DNA of 64,000 bases. Source: Oscillatoriaceae cyanobacterium M7585_C2015_266. GTDB lineage: Bacteria; Cyanobacteriota; Cyanobacteriia; Cyanobacteriales; Oscillatoriaceae. Location of the stretch: assembly GCA_015295835.1 (NCBI GenBank), contig DVEG01000027.1:310001-374000 (forward strand), given 5' to 3'. How positions within the stretch are numbered: the first letter of the stretch is position 1; each line of letters opens with the position of its first letter. Shown here one piece after another: positions 35,190 through 44,129 of this stretch. The notes beneath the pieces were generated by a model. The model was not told the DNA's origin. It searched no databases and worked only from the letters and a program-made list of their open reading frames with translations. The translations under genes were made by a program, and so were the position numbers.

Positions 35190-35654
35190 ATGACAACTGC
35201 GACTTCACTTTCTGCTGCGCCTGATTTGTCTAAGGATGATTACCTAGTAGTAGGATTGGCCACTTGTTTTATCAAAGAAAATGGCGAAATCCGAGAAGTA
35301 CAAATAGTAGAGCCAGTACCTTCGGCAGCGCTGGAAGCGATCATAAAAGGAATTCCCACTTCATACAAAATGGCGATCGCTACCACTATAGGTGCAATAC
35401 TCGATGGCGACACCCCCAAGATGCTGCCCCAATTCCCAGCCGAAGCACAATTTTGTGATGAATTTGCATTTCGAGCAATTGCCGCAACCCGCACCTATAA
35501 AAGCCGCCCCATTGCCCGCGAACACATTCCACTCGGCACAGTTCGTCAGGATTTCAAATATTCCTTAGAACGCAAACGCATACTTAATTCCAAACGCCAA
35601 GTCAGAACTGAAGATAATGTCAAGCAGCACGAATACACCCACAAAGTGCTGTAA
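35190..35654 (+). CDS. Conserved hypothetical protein (154 aa)
   Basis: A soluble protein with no signal peptide or membrane helix. The central part (YLVVGLATCFIKENGEIREV, EPVPSAALEAIIKGIPTSYK) looks well folded and the C-terminus is basic. I do not recognise the family. A hairpin of the AACCCGGTTTCT type follows ten bases after the stop. Confidence 0.65.
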   Translation: MTTATSLSAAPDLSKDDYLVVGLATCFIKENGEIREVQIVEPVPSAALEAIIKGIPTSYKMAIATTIGAILDGDTPKMLPQFPAEAQFCDEFAFRAIAATRTYKSRPIAREHIPLGTVRQDFKYSLERKRILNSKRQVRTEDNVKQHEYTHKVL

Positions 35655-35663
35655 TTCTATTCG

Positions 35664-35714
35664 AGAAACCCGGTTTTTACAGTCGGATTTCTAAATTTTC
35701 CAAACCGGGTTTCT
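35664..35714 (+). terminator. Inverted repeat of the AACCCGGTTTCT family
   Basis: AGAAACCCGGTTT (35664-35676) and AAACCGGGTTTCT (35702-35714) are perfect 13-bp arms around a 25-base spacer, just after the 154-residue gene. The same core forms the hairpin after def. Confidence 0.55.
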
Positions 35715-35806
35715 AGCAGTATTTATAACACAAATCAATCAATACTAATTTTACCAACTGGCTTTTAAGCGAATATCGAAGCGCCCAAAGTTAAATCTTA
35801 TCCCGT

Positions 35807-36500
35807 CTAATCGGCAATTAAAGCATTTTCAATATCATCTTCCGAGGGGAAACGTTTGCCTCCCAATCCCAGGGATAAAGTTACTTGACTGAAGAGTTAT
35901 TTCGAGCTAGGTTTGGTGCGAAAAATTTTACTGACGACGCCGTAATAGCATTTTCTATGCCAACTGCTACGGCAAAATCTTCAGGAAGAATGCGATATAC
36001 TTTGAAACGGATACCTCCTTGCTCTAAAGAATCGTCTCCCAATAAACTAAGCACTGCGACTGTGATTTCTGCACCTACGGTTTTGCGAGGCTCTCCAAAA
36101 CCCATCCCGATTGAAATAGTGTCATCTGCTTCGTCGGTATAGCGAGTTCGCGCTTGCAAGCCAATTCCTGTATAAACTTGCCCCCAGCTAGCGCCGAAGG
36201 CAGTCGGCGAAGCGAAACTTGCTCCCCGGGCGGCACTGCCAAGGGTGGGAATTTCGATAGTGGGGGGTTGTTGCAGTAGGTATTGCTGCTGCAAGCGCTG
36301 TAATTCTGACGACTAGGTAGTTTGTTGTTGAGAAACGAGCTTATTATATTGCTGACTGCGGCGATTCAGGAATTAGCGATTCAATGGGCGGGTGGCGCTG
36401 GTGCGGGGCAGCTTTTCTCGCAGTTTTGCAGCGCCCTGAGCTTGAGGTTCGAGTTGATGCCCACGGGCAAAGATAGGGGCGTTGAGCAAAGCCTTGCAAA
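35807..36500 (-). pseudogene. Broken gene for a repeat- or barrel-like exported protein
   Basis: The largest intact piece (35881-36294) encodes FGASWGQVYTGIGLQARTR, TISIGMGFGEPRKTVGAEI and related beta-rich sequence with alternating residues. In the same frame upstream are two stop codons (TAG at 36313-36315, TAA at 36373-36375), with coding-like sequence continuing beyond them (FARGHQLEPQAQGAAKLREK). At the 3' end a shift of frame recovers VTLSLGLGGKRFPSEDDIEN and a natural stop at 35807. Two nonsense mutations and one frameshift mark it as decayed. The family is not identified. Confidence 0.65.
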
Positions 36501-36940
36501 AGCGGCGAATATCCAAGCATCCCGTTAAATCTTTTTCCTCCTCAGTACCCGCAGGCGGCTTTTGGAAGCTAAACTTTATCTAAACTATATACAAAAACTG
36601 ATTCGCCTATAACCAGAGTTGGCTGACGCTTAGAATCAAAAAAGAACAACCAAGAAAGCATATTTTCTTTTCACCCCTGCCAGGAGGGAAGGGAGTTTGA
36701 GCACAAAGTTATTCAGTTCGAGCCAAAGCCCCCAGAAATTAGGAAAAGTCGCCCTTAAGCTAGAGGCTTTCGCCTTGAAAGCGAATAGCATTGAAGGATT
36801 AGCTTCTGACATACCCAGCCTTCAAGTAGAGCGCAGCTAGCGGAGGTGAGCGCCTAATTAAACTCCTGTCGCAGGAATTTTACTATCGGGTGCTTACTCA
36901 ATTTAAATTTTGCTTAACTTAATTAAAGCCTAGGTAATCC
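36501..36940. other. Upstream region of TPR gene with one possible tiny ORF
   Basis: Mostly non-coding. A 47-codon plus-strand frame (36697-36840) with AGGAGGG eight bases upstream is listed separately. A weak hairpin TCCTG-TCG-CAGGA lies at 36864-36876. Confidence 0.35.
36697..36840 (+). CDS. Possible 47-aa ORF
   Basis: TTG start with AGGAGGG eight bases upstream. The product reads MSTKLFSSSQSPQKLGKVAL and continues with an Ala/Leu-rich helix. A weak hairpin follows. Nothing else supports expression and it may be a relic or chance frame. Confidence 0.22.
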   Translation: MSTKLFSSSQSPQKLGKVALKLEAFALKANSIEGLASDIPSLQVERS

Positions 36941-38065
36941 ATGAAGATATACAAACAAGTTGCCCTTGCCATATCCACCCTGCTACTGTCTGTAGAAGTT
37001 GCTTGCGCTGTCACACAGCCGAAGCCATCGGCTGCACGAGCCGCCACAACAGCTGCGCCCAAACCCACTATCCAAAATACTTCCCCTGTTTTTCCCGCCT
37101 ATTTCCTATCTGAGCAAGAGAGACGGGAACTCGATCAGCGGCGACAACAAGATCGCATTCGTGATCAAGTTCAAAAGGAAGTTGCTCGCAGTTTTGGCTT
37201 TACAACTGGTCTTTTGAATACCTTGTTGTTTTTGCTGATCCTGTTTCCAGTCGTCGGCATTATCAGCTTTTGGCTAATGCGGCGTGCTTTGGCTAGCCAG
37301 ATCAAAACTGAGGTGCAAAACGAACTTCGTCCGGAGTTAAAAGCTGAAATTATTAAAATTGTGAGTGCACAATTGCAAAGCAAAGGTGAGCTTCCCTCAT
37401 CTTCACACCAGCTTGCTAGTAGTTTAAATAGTGAAAATGTAGCTTACCTAAAAGAATTAATATCGATGGCAATGGCTACTCAGAATGTCATTTCTGAGGC
37501 TCGCGCCACAATTGAGAATTCTCTGAAAGCTCAAACTAAAACGGGGGAGCTGCTCAAAGAAGTTTTTGAGTCTAATCAAACGCAGGAAGCTTTTGAGTCT
37601 CCTCAAACACAGGAAGCTTTCGAGCCTTCTCAAACGCAGGAAGTTTTTGAGATTCATAATAAACAGCCAGATGAAAAACAAGGCAAAGATTTTTTTCTCG
37701 AAGGGCGCTATGAAGAGGCCCTAAAAGTTTATGAACAGGCAATTGAAGCCGATCCTGAATCTTATGAAGCATGGTGTGGAAAAGGTATTGCCCTCACGAA
37801 AATGAAACGTTTCACCGAGGCAATCCAGGCGTTCAACCAATCTATACGGCTGAATTCTGAATATGCTGAGTCTTGGTATGAAAAAGCTCGCTGCTATGCT
37901 CTGCAAAAAAATGAGGATTCGGCTATTGAAAACTTGAGAAGAGCGATAAATCTCAATCCCGCTAAGAAACTAGCGGCGAAAAATGACCCTGATTTTAGTA
38001 GTCTTCGCGACAATGAATGGTTTGAAATGCTTGTTTCTGCCAAGGGGGAATTGTCATCTAGATGA
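36941..38065 (+). CDS. Membrane-anchored TPR protein
   Basis: The 374-residue protein has a signal-like N-terminus (about residues 1-24), a Pro/Ala-rich stretch, a membrane helix near 89-112 (LLNTLLFLLILFPVVGIISF) and a helical region. A 9-residue tandem repeat (FESNQTQEA, FESPQTQEA, FEPSQTQEV) at about residues 209-235 follows, then three TPR motifs (GRYEEALKVYEQAIEADPES and two more). TPRs bind partner proteins; the membrane anchor suggests a scaffolding role. The partner is unknown. Confidence 0.8.
   Translation: MKIYKQVALAISTLLLSVEVACAVTQPKPSAARAATTAAPKPTIQNTSPVFPAYFLSEQERRELDQRRQQDRIRDQVQKEVARSFGFTTGLLNTLLFLLILFPVVGIISFWLMRRALASQIKTEVQNELRPELKAEIIKIVSAQLQSKGELPSSSHQLASSLNSENVAYLKELISMAMATQNVISEARATIENSLKAQTKTGELLKEVFESNQTQEAFESPQTQEAFEPSQTQEVFEIHNKQPDEKQGKDFFLEGRYEEALKVYEQAIEADPESYEAWCGKGIALTKMKRFTEAIQAFNQSIRLNSEYAESWYEKARCYALQKNEDSAIENLRRAINLNPAKKLAAKNDPDFSSLRDNEWFEMLVSAKGELSSR
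37564..37651 (+). repeat. 27-bp tandem repeat, about 3.3 copies, inside TPR gene
   Basis: Units start at 37564, 37591 and 37618, with a partial fourth at 37645. They encode FExxQTQEx. The copies differ by a few bases, so the array is not newly expanded. Confidence 0.85.
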
Positions 38066-38107
38066 TTTCCAGGTATAATGATATTTTATCTTGATATTGA
38101 GGACAAT

Positions 38108-38142
38108 AAAATCGGCTTTGAAGAAGAGAAGCCGATTTTTTT
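38108..38142. terminator. Bidirectional terminator between TPR gene and mtnP
   Basis: AAAATCGGCTT (38108-38118) and AAGCCGATTTT (38129-38139) form a perfect 11-bp stem with a 10-base loop. A T-run follows on the plus strand and A's precede it, so it can serve both convergent genes. Confidence 0.85.
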
Positions 38143-38157
38143 ATTCTATGAACTTGT

Positions 38158-39030
38158 TTACAGATATTTTTTCAACAGCAATTCTAACTTATCTTTGGCA
38201 GCCGCTGGCACCTTGTCTAGGGGTGTTAAAATTGCGTATTTTAGTGCCGAGTGGGCAAGGGAAATCGGTGGGTTTTCGCGCAGGCGTCGCACGGTTTCCT
38301 GGATGACTTTTTGGGCATTTTCGGCGTTGCGGTGCAGGTTCGCTACTACCATCTCGACGGTTACGCTGTCGTGATCCGGGTGCCAGCAGTCGTAATCTGT
38401 TGCTAGGGCTAGGGTTGCGTAAGCGATTTCTGCTTCTCTCGCTAGCTTGGCTTCTGGTAAGTTTGTCATTCCTATGACTGTTGCGCCCCAACTGCGATAG
38501 AGATGTGACTCGGCTTTGGTGGAAAAAGCGGGTCCTTCTATACAGATGTATGTACCGCCTCGGTGCAGTGTCACTCCTGGCAAGTGTAAGCTTTCTGCGG
38601 CATCTGCAAGTATCGCTGCCAGTTTTTCACAGACGGGATGATCGAATGTAATATGCGCGACTATTCCGTTGCCGAAAAATGTGGACACTCGATTCCGGGT
38701 GCAGTCGATAAATTGATCCGGTATGACTAAATCTAGGGGTTTGACTTCTTGTTTGAGGGAGCCAACGGCACTTGCGGAGATGATGTACTCCACGCCTAAA
38801 CTTTTCATGGCATAGATATTTGCCTGGTACGGCACTTCTGAGGGCAAGAATCTATGGTTACGCCCGTGGCGGGCAAGGAAGGCTACTGGCATTTCTTCTA
38901 AGGTTCCCAGAATTAAGGCGTCTGATGGTTCGCCCCAAGGGGTGTTAATGTATACTTCTTCTATATTTTTGAGGGCTTCCATTTTGTATAGCCCGCTGCC
39001 GCCGATGATGCCTATTTTTGCCTCTGCCAT
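38158..39030 (-). CDS. mtnP: 5'-methylthioadenosine phosphorylase
   Basis: The 290-residue enzyme cleaves methylthioadenosine to adenine and methylthioribose-1-phosphate in methionine salvage. Motifs: [10 protein letters not shown], the phosphate-binding [48 protein letters not shown] and [17 protein letters not shown]. The substrate Asp is in [12 protein letters not shown] chose the ATG at 39030, with GGGAAAA upstream, over a TTG four codons earlier. Confidence 0.94.
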   Translation of the reverse strand: MAEAKIGIIGGSGLYKMEALKNIEEVYINTPWGEPSDALILGTLEEMPVAFLARHGRNHRFLPSEVPYQANIYAMKSLGVEYIISASAVGSLKQEVKPLDLVIPDQFIDCTRNRVSTFFGNGIVAHITFDHPVCEKLAAILADAAESLHLPGVTLHRGGTYICIEGPAFSTKAESHLYRSWGATVIGMTNLPEAKLAREAEIAYATLALATDYDCWHPDHDSVTVEMVVANLHRNAENAQKVIQETVRRLRENPPISLAHSALKYAILTPLDKVPAAAKDKLELLLKKYL

Positions 39031-39250
39031 GAATTTTCCCAAATGCTTTGTGATCGAGCGATGTTATTTTACCGATAAATTGGTGGGGGTGCTTTACTTA
39101 GATGGCTGTTTTTGTCAATGATGGCGATCGCTTCTTTTGTTGTAAAATTATCACACTTCACTTATGAGGGCGATCGCTTCCCTACTTTAAATAATCTTTA
39201 AGTATTAAATATGTACTGTTCTCACTGATTTCCTTTAGTTTCTTAATCCC

Positions 39251-39454
39251 ATGCAAGCTGCAACCGATTTGCCAAATCTCTCAGTGGAGAAAATTCTCGA
39301 ACGGATATTAGTCTTGCGCCAAATTACACGTCTTGATCAACACTTGCTGATGTCTGCTGCTTTGGCGAAAGATTCGCTCAGCGAAAAAGATCAGCATCAA
39401 ATCAATCTAGTTTTCGAGCGCCTCCAGCGGGGCTTGATCAAAGTAGTGGATTGA
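39251..39454 (+). CDS. Small conserved-looking hypothetical protein (67 aa)
   Basis: Helical protein with LSVEKILERILVLRQITRLD and LSEKDQHQINLVFERLQRGL. The fold could be a small DNA- or protein-binding helical bundle, but no motif proves it. Its length and C-terminus resemble the protein at 34766. It stands alone between mtnP and yajQ. Confidence 0.65.
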   Translation: MQAATDLPNLSVEKILERILVLRQITRLDQHLLMSAALAKDSLSEKDQHQINLVFERLQRGLIKVVD

Positions 39455-39545
39455 ATTGCCATGGAGCGCCTTTTATTTTGTATAACTTCTCACTTTAATT
39501 GGATATTTTTCTCCCTTATATATTATATCTTGATATACAGAAGAA

Positions 39546-39571
39546 ATCCGGTCCATCTAAAAAAACCGGAT
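39546..39571. terminator. Terminator-like hairpin between convergent genes
   Basis: ATCCGGT (39546-39552) and ACCGGAT (39565-39571) pair over seven bases around a loop rich in A. It lies between the 67-residue gene and the yajQ stop, which converge. Confidence 0.5.
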
Positions 39572-39617
39572 ATCCAATTTTTTGTGGCTTAAGTGAAGAG
39601 ACAGAGATGGTTCAAGT

Positions 39618-40109
39618 TTACCGATAATTAGTAAATTGCAGAGCTACTGGATAATCCTGCTGCTTCAGACGTTGAATCACTGCTTGCAAATCATCTTTAG
39701 ATTTACTGGAAATCCGCACGGCATCGCCTTGAATTGATGCTTGTACCTTTTTAAATTCATCGCGAACTAACTTAGCAATCTGCTTAGCTATTTCCTGACT
39801 AATTCCTCTTTTTAATTTAATCACCTGGCGAACGCGATTGCCGCTTGCCTGCTCTACTTTGCCGTAATCGAAAATTTTTAACGACAGATTGCGCTTCACG
39901 GCTTTTTGCTGTAGAATACTGTGAACTGCTTGCAAAGTCATTTCACTTGCCGTGTTTACCGTAATAGCATCGTCGCTCAATTCTAGAGTGGTTTTAGTAT
40001 CTTTCAAGTCGTAGCGACTGTTAATTTCTCGTATGGATTGATCGACAGCATTGATTAATTCTTGCCGGTTGAAATCGCTGACGACATCAAATGAATAAAT
40101 ATCGGCCAT
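39618..40109 (-). CDS. yajQ: YajQ-family nucleotide-binding protein
   Basis: The 163-residue protein shows the family start ([20 protein letters not shown]), then [36 protein letters not shown] and the C-terminal [18 protein letters not shown]. Members fold as two ferredoxin-like domains, and in Xanthomonas one binds cyclic di-GMP. A c-di-GMP role here is inference only; an HD-GYP phosphodiesterase is encoded elsewhere in the window. Confidence 0.93.
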   Translation of the reverse strand: MADIYSFDVVSDFNRQELINAVDQSIREINSRYDLKDTKTTLELSDDAITVNTASEMTLQAVHSILQQKAVKRNLSLKIFDYGKVEQASGNRVRQVIKLKRGISQEIAKQIAKLVRDEFKKVQASIQGDAVRISSKSKDDLQAVIQRLKQQDYPVALQFTNYR

Positions 40110-40143
40110 AAATTGCTATTTAGAATTGCTATTTACTAAAATT

Positions 40144-40554
40144 TCAGCTATTGACACTCAGGAGGCTTAGGACGAACAAAGTGAGGGTACTTAGAGAGCC
40201 AATGCCGAACATAAGCGATCGCCCGATAGGGAAGTTTACAATATAAAAAATTGAGTAAAATAACCTTGCTAGACAAAAGGCGAGCGCTGCTATGCCTGCC
40301 CATTCTGACTTCACGCCTGTGACATAAGCCATAAGTGCCGCTGATGCGAACACCATAAAAGTCTCGAAAGAATTTTGGTGTGCCCAAGTTGCTCTTTGGG
40401 CGTAGGCAGGCAATTTATCAAACATAGCGCGGGGTGCTGCCATATCGTACCCTACCTTAGCGCGGGCATAGCCCACTACCAGGAAAGGGAGGTAAATAAG
40501 GAGAGCCGCCACAGCAATAGAGTAGAGCAGAATTGCAGATACTGAAAATTGCAT
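40144..40554 (-). CDS. MAPEG-family membrane protein
   Basis: The 136-residue protein has four predicted membrane helices and the MAPEG signature around RATWAHQNSFETFMVF. MAPEG proteins include microsomal glutathione transferases. The cyanobacterial members are mostly uncharacterised, so a glutathione-dependent activity is a family-level guess. It is 34 bases upstream of yajQ on the same strand. Confidence 0.87.
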   Translation of the reverse strand: MQFSVSAILLYSIAVAALLIYLPFLVVGYARAKVGYDMAAPRAMFDKLPAYAQRATWAHQNSFETFMVFASAALMAYVTGVKSEWAGIAALAFCLARLFYSIFYIVNFPIGRSLMFGIGSLSTLTLFVLSLLSVNS

Positions 40555-40637
40555 AAGCAGTAATTGGTAATGGTTAATAGGTAAGGCGTAATTGGGATTG
40601 CGCCTTATCCTTTACCCATTATCATGCTGACAAAGCC

Positions 40638-41159
40638 TTAATCAAAGTAAAACAGCGTCACCACTCGGCGTTGCTCCTCTGCTTCCTTACAGGTTCTAAG
40701 TAGTGTGTGACTATCGTGAAAAGCAAAGCAGATGAGCTGCTGGCAGCGTGACACGATCTCTTGATTGCACAAAGCGCTCGCTTCTGCGAGGGAGAGGTTA
40801 TCATTAGAGGGGTTTTCCACGAGATGTATCACTTGCTCCAGCTGTGCTCGCGACTCAGCGGGCTGACGCTCTAGGCTTTGGGGCAAAATCACCGTTAGTA
40901 GATTGGGATCTGCCCGCATTGCCCCTTTGATAGCAGCTGAATTAGTGCCAGCTGCCCCGGAAGTGATGAGCCGATTCCCTGACAAAACCAGGGCATAGCT
41001 CATCATTTCGATCAGGTGCTGGTGAGTAATCGGTACATGGCGAGAACCCAATAGCGCAATTCGCTTGGCACCTGTTTGCTGGATCGTTGCCAGTTCTTGT
41101 GCCAGTATATCTATTTTGGGTATGTCTATTGATTGAGTCAAAGACGGTATACTACTCAA
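40638..41159 (-). CDS. DprA-like Rossmann-fold protein
   Basis: The 173-residue protein resembles the nucleotide-binding core of DprA/Smf (IALLGSRHVP, LITSGAAGTNSAAIKGAM, VILPQSLERQ). It lacks the flanking SAM and winged-helix domains of full DprA. In cyanobacterial genomes such proteins are usually named DNA recombination-mediator protein A. A direct role in DNA uptake is not shown. It could equally be a LOG/SLOG nucleotide-binding protein. Confidence 0.72.
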   Translation of the reverse strand: MSSIPSLTQSIDIPKIDILAQELATIQQTGAKRIALLGSRHVPITHQHLIEMMSYALVLSGNRLITSGAAGTNSAAIKGAMRADPNLLTVILPQSLERQPAESRAQLEQVIHLVENPSNDNLSLAEASALCNQEIVSRCQQLICFAFHDSHTLLRTCKEAEEQRRVVTLFYFD

Positions 41160-41270
41160 CAGGACAACGATTTTATTTTAGCAGATACAAGCCTGATTGA
41201 AAATGAGTGCTGAGTGAAGTGCTTGCCTTTGAGCCTAAGAAAGTATTGTTTTAGGAAAAGAGAAAAATTT

Positions 41271-41286
41271 TCAGTGTAAACACTGA
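41271..41286. promoter_or_regulatory. Inverted repeat upstream of carotenoid oxygenase gene
   Basis: TCAGTGT-AA-ACACTGA is a perfect 7-bp palindrome with a two-base centre, 132 bases upstream of the oxygenase start. Its size and symmetry suit a dimeric repressor or activator site. Confidence 0.4.
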
Positions 41287-41418
41287 CTCACAAGACTGCC
41301 ACCCAGAGATATTTTTTAAAATTAACAAAACTTTGCTTTTTTTGAAAAAGAAGCAGATTTGTTGAAAAGTTGAAAAAGGAAATTTTGTGTCAGCCTGAGA
41401 GGAATTCCGAAAAACACC

Positions 41419-42855
41419 ATGACTGTGATTCAGCCACTTCAAAAAACAACCTGGGCAAAAGCGATCGCCTCTCCGGCGGCAGAATTCAACTCCACGCCCC
41501 TAAAAATAACCAAAGGCGAGATTCCTGCTGGTTTGAGGGGAAGTCTTTATAGAAATGGTCCAGCACGCCTAAAAAGAGGCAGCCAATCAGTAGCTCATTG
41601 GTTTGACGGAGACGGTGCCATTCTTGCTATTCACTTCACAGGTACAGGAGCAACAGGGGTTTATCGCTACGTTCAAACTGCGGGTTATCAAGCCGAAGAA
41701 AAAGCTGGCAAATTTCTTTATGGCGGCTACGGTATGATTTCTCCCCTGCCTTGGTGGCAGAGATTTGGTAAAAGTCTGAAAAATACCGCCAATACCTCCG
41801 TGCTAGCATTGCCAGACAAATTGCTGGCACTATGGGAGGGAGCACATCCCTACGCCTTAGACTTACAAACGCTGGAAACCATAGGGAGCGACAATCTAGG
41901 CTGGTTAAAAGCCAATTGGTCTTTTTCCGCCCATCCGAAAGTAGATCCACATACGGGAGAAATTTACAATTTTGGAGTCACGCCAGGGAAAAATAGTACC
42001 TTGCATGTGTATCGCTGCGCTCGCACTGGTAAATTACTGAAACATTCTGCAATTCGTATAATAGGCGTCCCCCTTATTCATGATTTCATTTTAGCTGGTA
42101 AATATTTAGTATTTTTTATTCCCCCCGTACGCTTGCAACTGCTGCCAGTATTATTACAGCTCAAAAGCTTTAGCGATGCTCTCACTTGGCATCCAGAAAA
42201 GGGAACACAGATTTTTATTCTTGAGCGCGACACACTAAACGTCGTCAGTTACGGCGAAGCAGAACCTTGGTATCAATGGCACTTTGGCAACGGATGCACC
42301 AACGAAAATTCTGAAATAGTAGCGGATGTTGTCCGTTATCCGGATTTTCAAACCAATCAACGTCTGAAAGAAATTGCTGCCGGAGAAACCAAAACATTGG
42401 CGGTAGGTACTCTGTGGCAATTACGCCTCGATCCAAATTCTGGCCAACTTAAAGAAATACAAAAAGTTCTTGATCGCAGTTGCGACTTTCCCACCGTTGC
42501 TGCTTCAGAAATAGGACAAACTTGGCGGTATACCTACTTGTCATTGCACAGTTGCCAGACAGATATACAGCGGGATATTTTCACAGCGATTGGACGTTTT
42601 GACTACCATACAGGTACCCTTACCGAAGCGGATCTAGGTAAGAATCGCTTCCCAAGTGAACCGATTTATGCCCCAGATGCGGATAATCCGGGGAGGGGCT
42701 GGGTGCTTACCATAGTATTCGATGGCGAGCGCGCTAAGAGCGAAGTTTGGATATACGACGCCGAGCGTTTGGATGCGCCACCGGTTTGCTGCTTAGAACT
42801 TCCCAAAGTAGTGCCGTTTGGATTTCACGGTATTTGGAAAGCCGAGGGCATGTAA
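41419..42855 (+). CDS. Carotenoid oxygenase (RPE65/CCD family)
   Basis: The 478-residue enzyme has the four His residues expected to hold the non-haem iron: His172 (FSAHPK), His221 (PLIHDF), His288 (YQWHFGNG) and one near 471 (FGFHGIW). The N-terminal LRGSLYRNGPARLKRG, with HWFDGDGAI, is typical. The family cleaves carotenoids or apocarotenoids to retinal-type or other products. The exact bond cut cannot be read from sequence. No signal peptide. Confidence 0.93.
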   Translation: MTVIQPLQKTTWAKAIASPAAEFNSTPLKITKGEIPAGLRGSLYRNGPARLKRGSQSVAHWFDGDGAILAIHFTGTGATGVYRYVQTAGYQAEEKAGKFLYGGYGMISPLPWWQRFGKSLKNTANTSVLALPDKLLALWEGAHPYALDLQTLETIGSDNLGWLKANWSFSAHPKVDPHTGEIYNFGVTPGKNSTLHVYRCARTGKLLKHSAIRIIGVPLIHDFILAGKYLVFFIPPVRLQLLPVLLQLKSFSDALTWHPEKGTQIFILERDTLNVVSYGEAEPWYQWHFGNGCTNENSEIVADVVRYPDFQTNQRLKEIAAGETKTLAVGTLWQLRLDPNSGQLKEIQKVLDRSCDFPTVAASEIGQTWRYTYLSLHSCQTDIQRDIFTAIGRFDYHTGTLTEADLGKNRFPSEPIYAPDADNPGRGWVLTIVFDGERAKSEVWIYDAERLDAPPVCCLELPKVVPFGFHGIWKAEGM

Positions 42856-42862
42856 ACAAATT

Positions 42863-42886
42863 TCCAAATCCCCTAATCCCGGTGCC
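42863..42886. repeat. Short repeat shared with 25571-25595
   Basis: This copy of ccctaatcccgg with similar flanks lies between the convergent stops of the carotenoid oxygenase and DRTGG genes. Confidence 0.4.
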
Positions 42887-42892
42887 CAATTT

Positions 42893-43984
42893 CTACACTG
42901 CTATTACCGCTGGTTGCAAGCCCAGCTTAGCAAGCAAACGGTCAATTTGAAAATGTTCTGCTATCATTTGGCGAATATATTCTACCTTAATTGGTTCTTG
43001 GATGCGAACTTGACCTAAAGTATGTTCGATAATTTCCACAGCGCTAATAGTATCCAAATCTACAGAAAGAATAGGTATTTCTACTTCTTCAGCGCGACTA
43101 ATTACTACTGGTGCCGGTGGGATGTGACCAGTTAGAATCAGGCATTGGGTGCTAGTTTCTAGAGCTGCCATTTGAATATCAGTGCGATCACCTCCTGTAA
43201 TCACAGCTTGATTTTTCCCTTCGGAGAAATATTTGAGGGCTGAAATCACGTTCATGGCCCCAATTTTCAGGCTTTCTACCATTAAGTCCAAGCGATCGGG
43301 GCGGCAGATGACTTCGGCGTTGAGGCGGCGTGCGAGTTCTCCGACGCTGACGCTGCGTAGCAAATCACTTTTGGTAAGCATTCCCAGCACTGGTATGCCT
43401 TTGGATTCGAGAAAAGGTCGAATAATTCTCTGAGTAGTTTCCAGTTTTGTTGGCGGAATCTCGTTGAGCAATACCCCCACGAGGCGCTCGCCCAAGCGCT
43501 GACGAGCCACCAGCAGAGTTTCTATTGCCAGAACCGAGCGGAAGCTGCTCACTAATAGTACGGAGGCGTTAGCCACCTCAGCTATTTGTAACAAAGACAA
43601 ACCTAAAAAACTGCCCTCGTCTAGGGTTCCTGGACCTTCTATCAATACTAGATCAACTCCGGGCACTTGCAGCGATTGTGCCAGAGCTTGAGTATAATTA
43701 GTTTGGTTTTGTTCTTGCAAGCGGGCGAGGGCTGTTTCTTCGTTAAGAAATACCAGGGGCGAGCGCAGTCTATGCTCTGGAATGTTAAGAGTTTTTGCCA
43801 AAAACCTCACGTCTTCATCTATACCATCTTCAGCCTCCGAACTCGTATAGTTTCCCAGGGGCTTGCTGTAAGCAATTTCTAACCCTTTTTGCTGCAACTG
43901 ATGGCCAAGTCCTAGTATCGTTGCCGACTTGCCACTGTAAGCCTCTGTTGAGCCAATTAATAGATATTTAACCGATTTGGGCAC
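42893..43984 (-). CDS. P-loop/DRTGG-domain protein (phosphotransacetylase-like N-terminus)
   Basis: The 363-residue protein starts with a BioD/MinD-like P-loop (LLIGSTEAYSGKSATILGLG) and DLVLIEGPGTLDEGSF. A DRTGG-type domain follows (about 215-325; AVITGGDRTDIQMAALE) and then a short C-terminal segment. This layout equals the N-terminal part of long phosphotransacetylases without the catalytic domain, so it is more likely regulatory. The partner is unknown. Confidence 0.85.
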   Translation of the reverse strand: MPKSVKYLLIGSTEAYSGKSATILGLGHQLQQKGLEIAYSKPLGNYTSSEAEDGIDEDVRFLAKTLNIPEHRLRSPLVFLNEETALARLQEQNQTNYTQALAQSLQVPGVDLVLIEGPGTLDEGSFLGLSLLQIAEVANASVLLVSSFRSVLAIETLLVARQRLGERLVGVLLNEIPPTKLETTQRIIRPFLESKGIPVLGMLTKSDLLRSVSVGELARRLNAEVICRPDRLDLMVESLKIGAMNVISALKYFSEGKNQAVITGGDRTDIQMAALETSTQCLILTGHIPPAPVVISRAEEVEIPILSVDLDTISAVEIIEHTLGQVRIQEPIKVEYIRQMIAEHFQIDRLLAKLGLQPAVIAV

Positions 43985-44129
43985 ACCCTATCTCCTCTAC
44001 TTATATTTTTGTTTTTTATTGCCCGCTTTCTCTATTTTAGGAGTGCGGACGTTCACTAACCAGTTGCTCTCTCACTTAAATTTTATTAGTTTTAACTTCA
44101 TTTAAGTTTTGTGTAAAGTTAATTAAACA

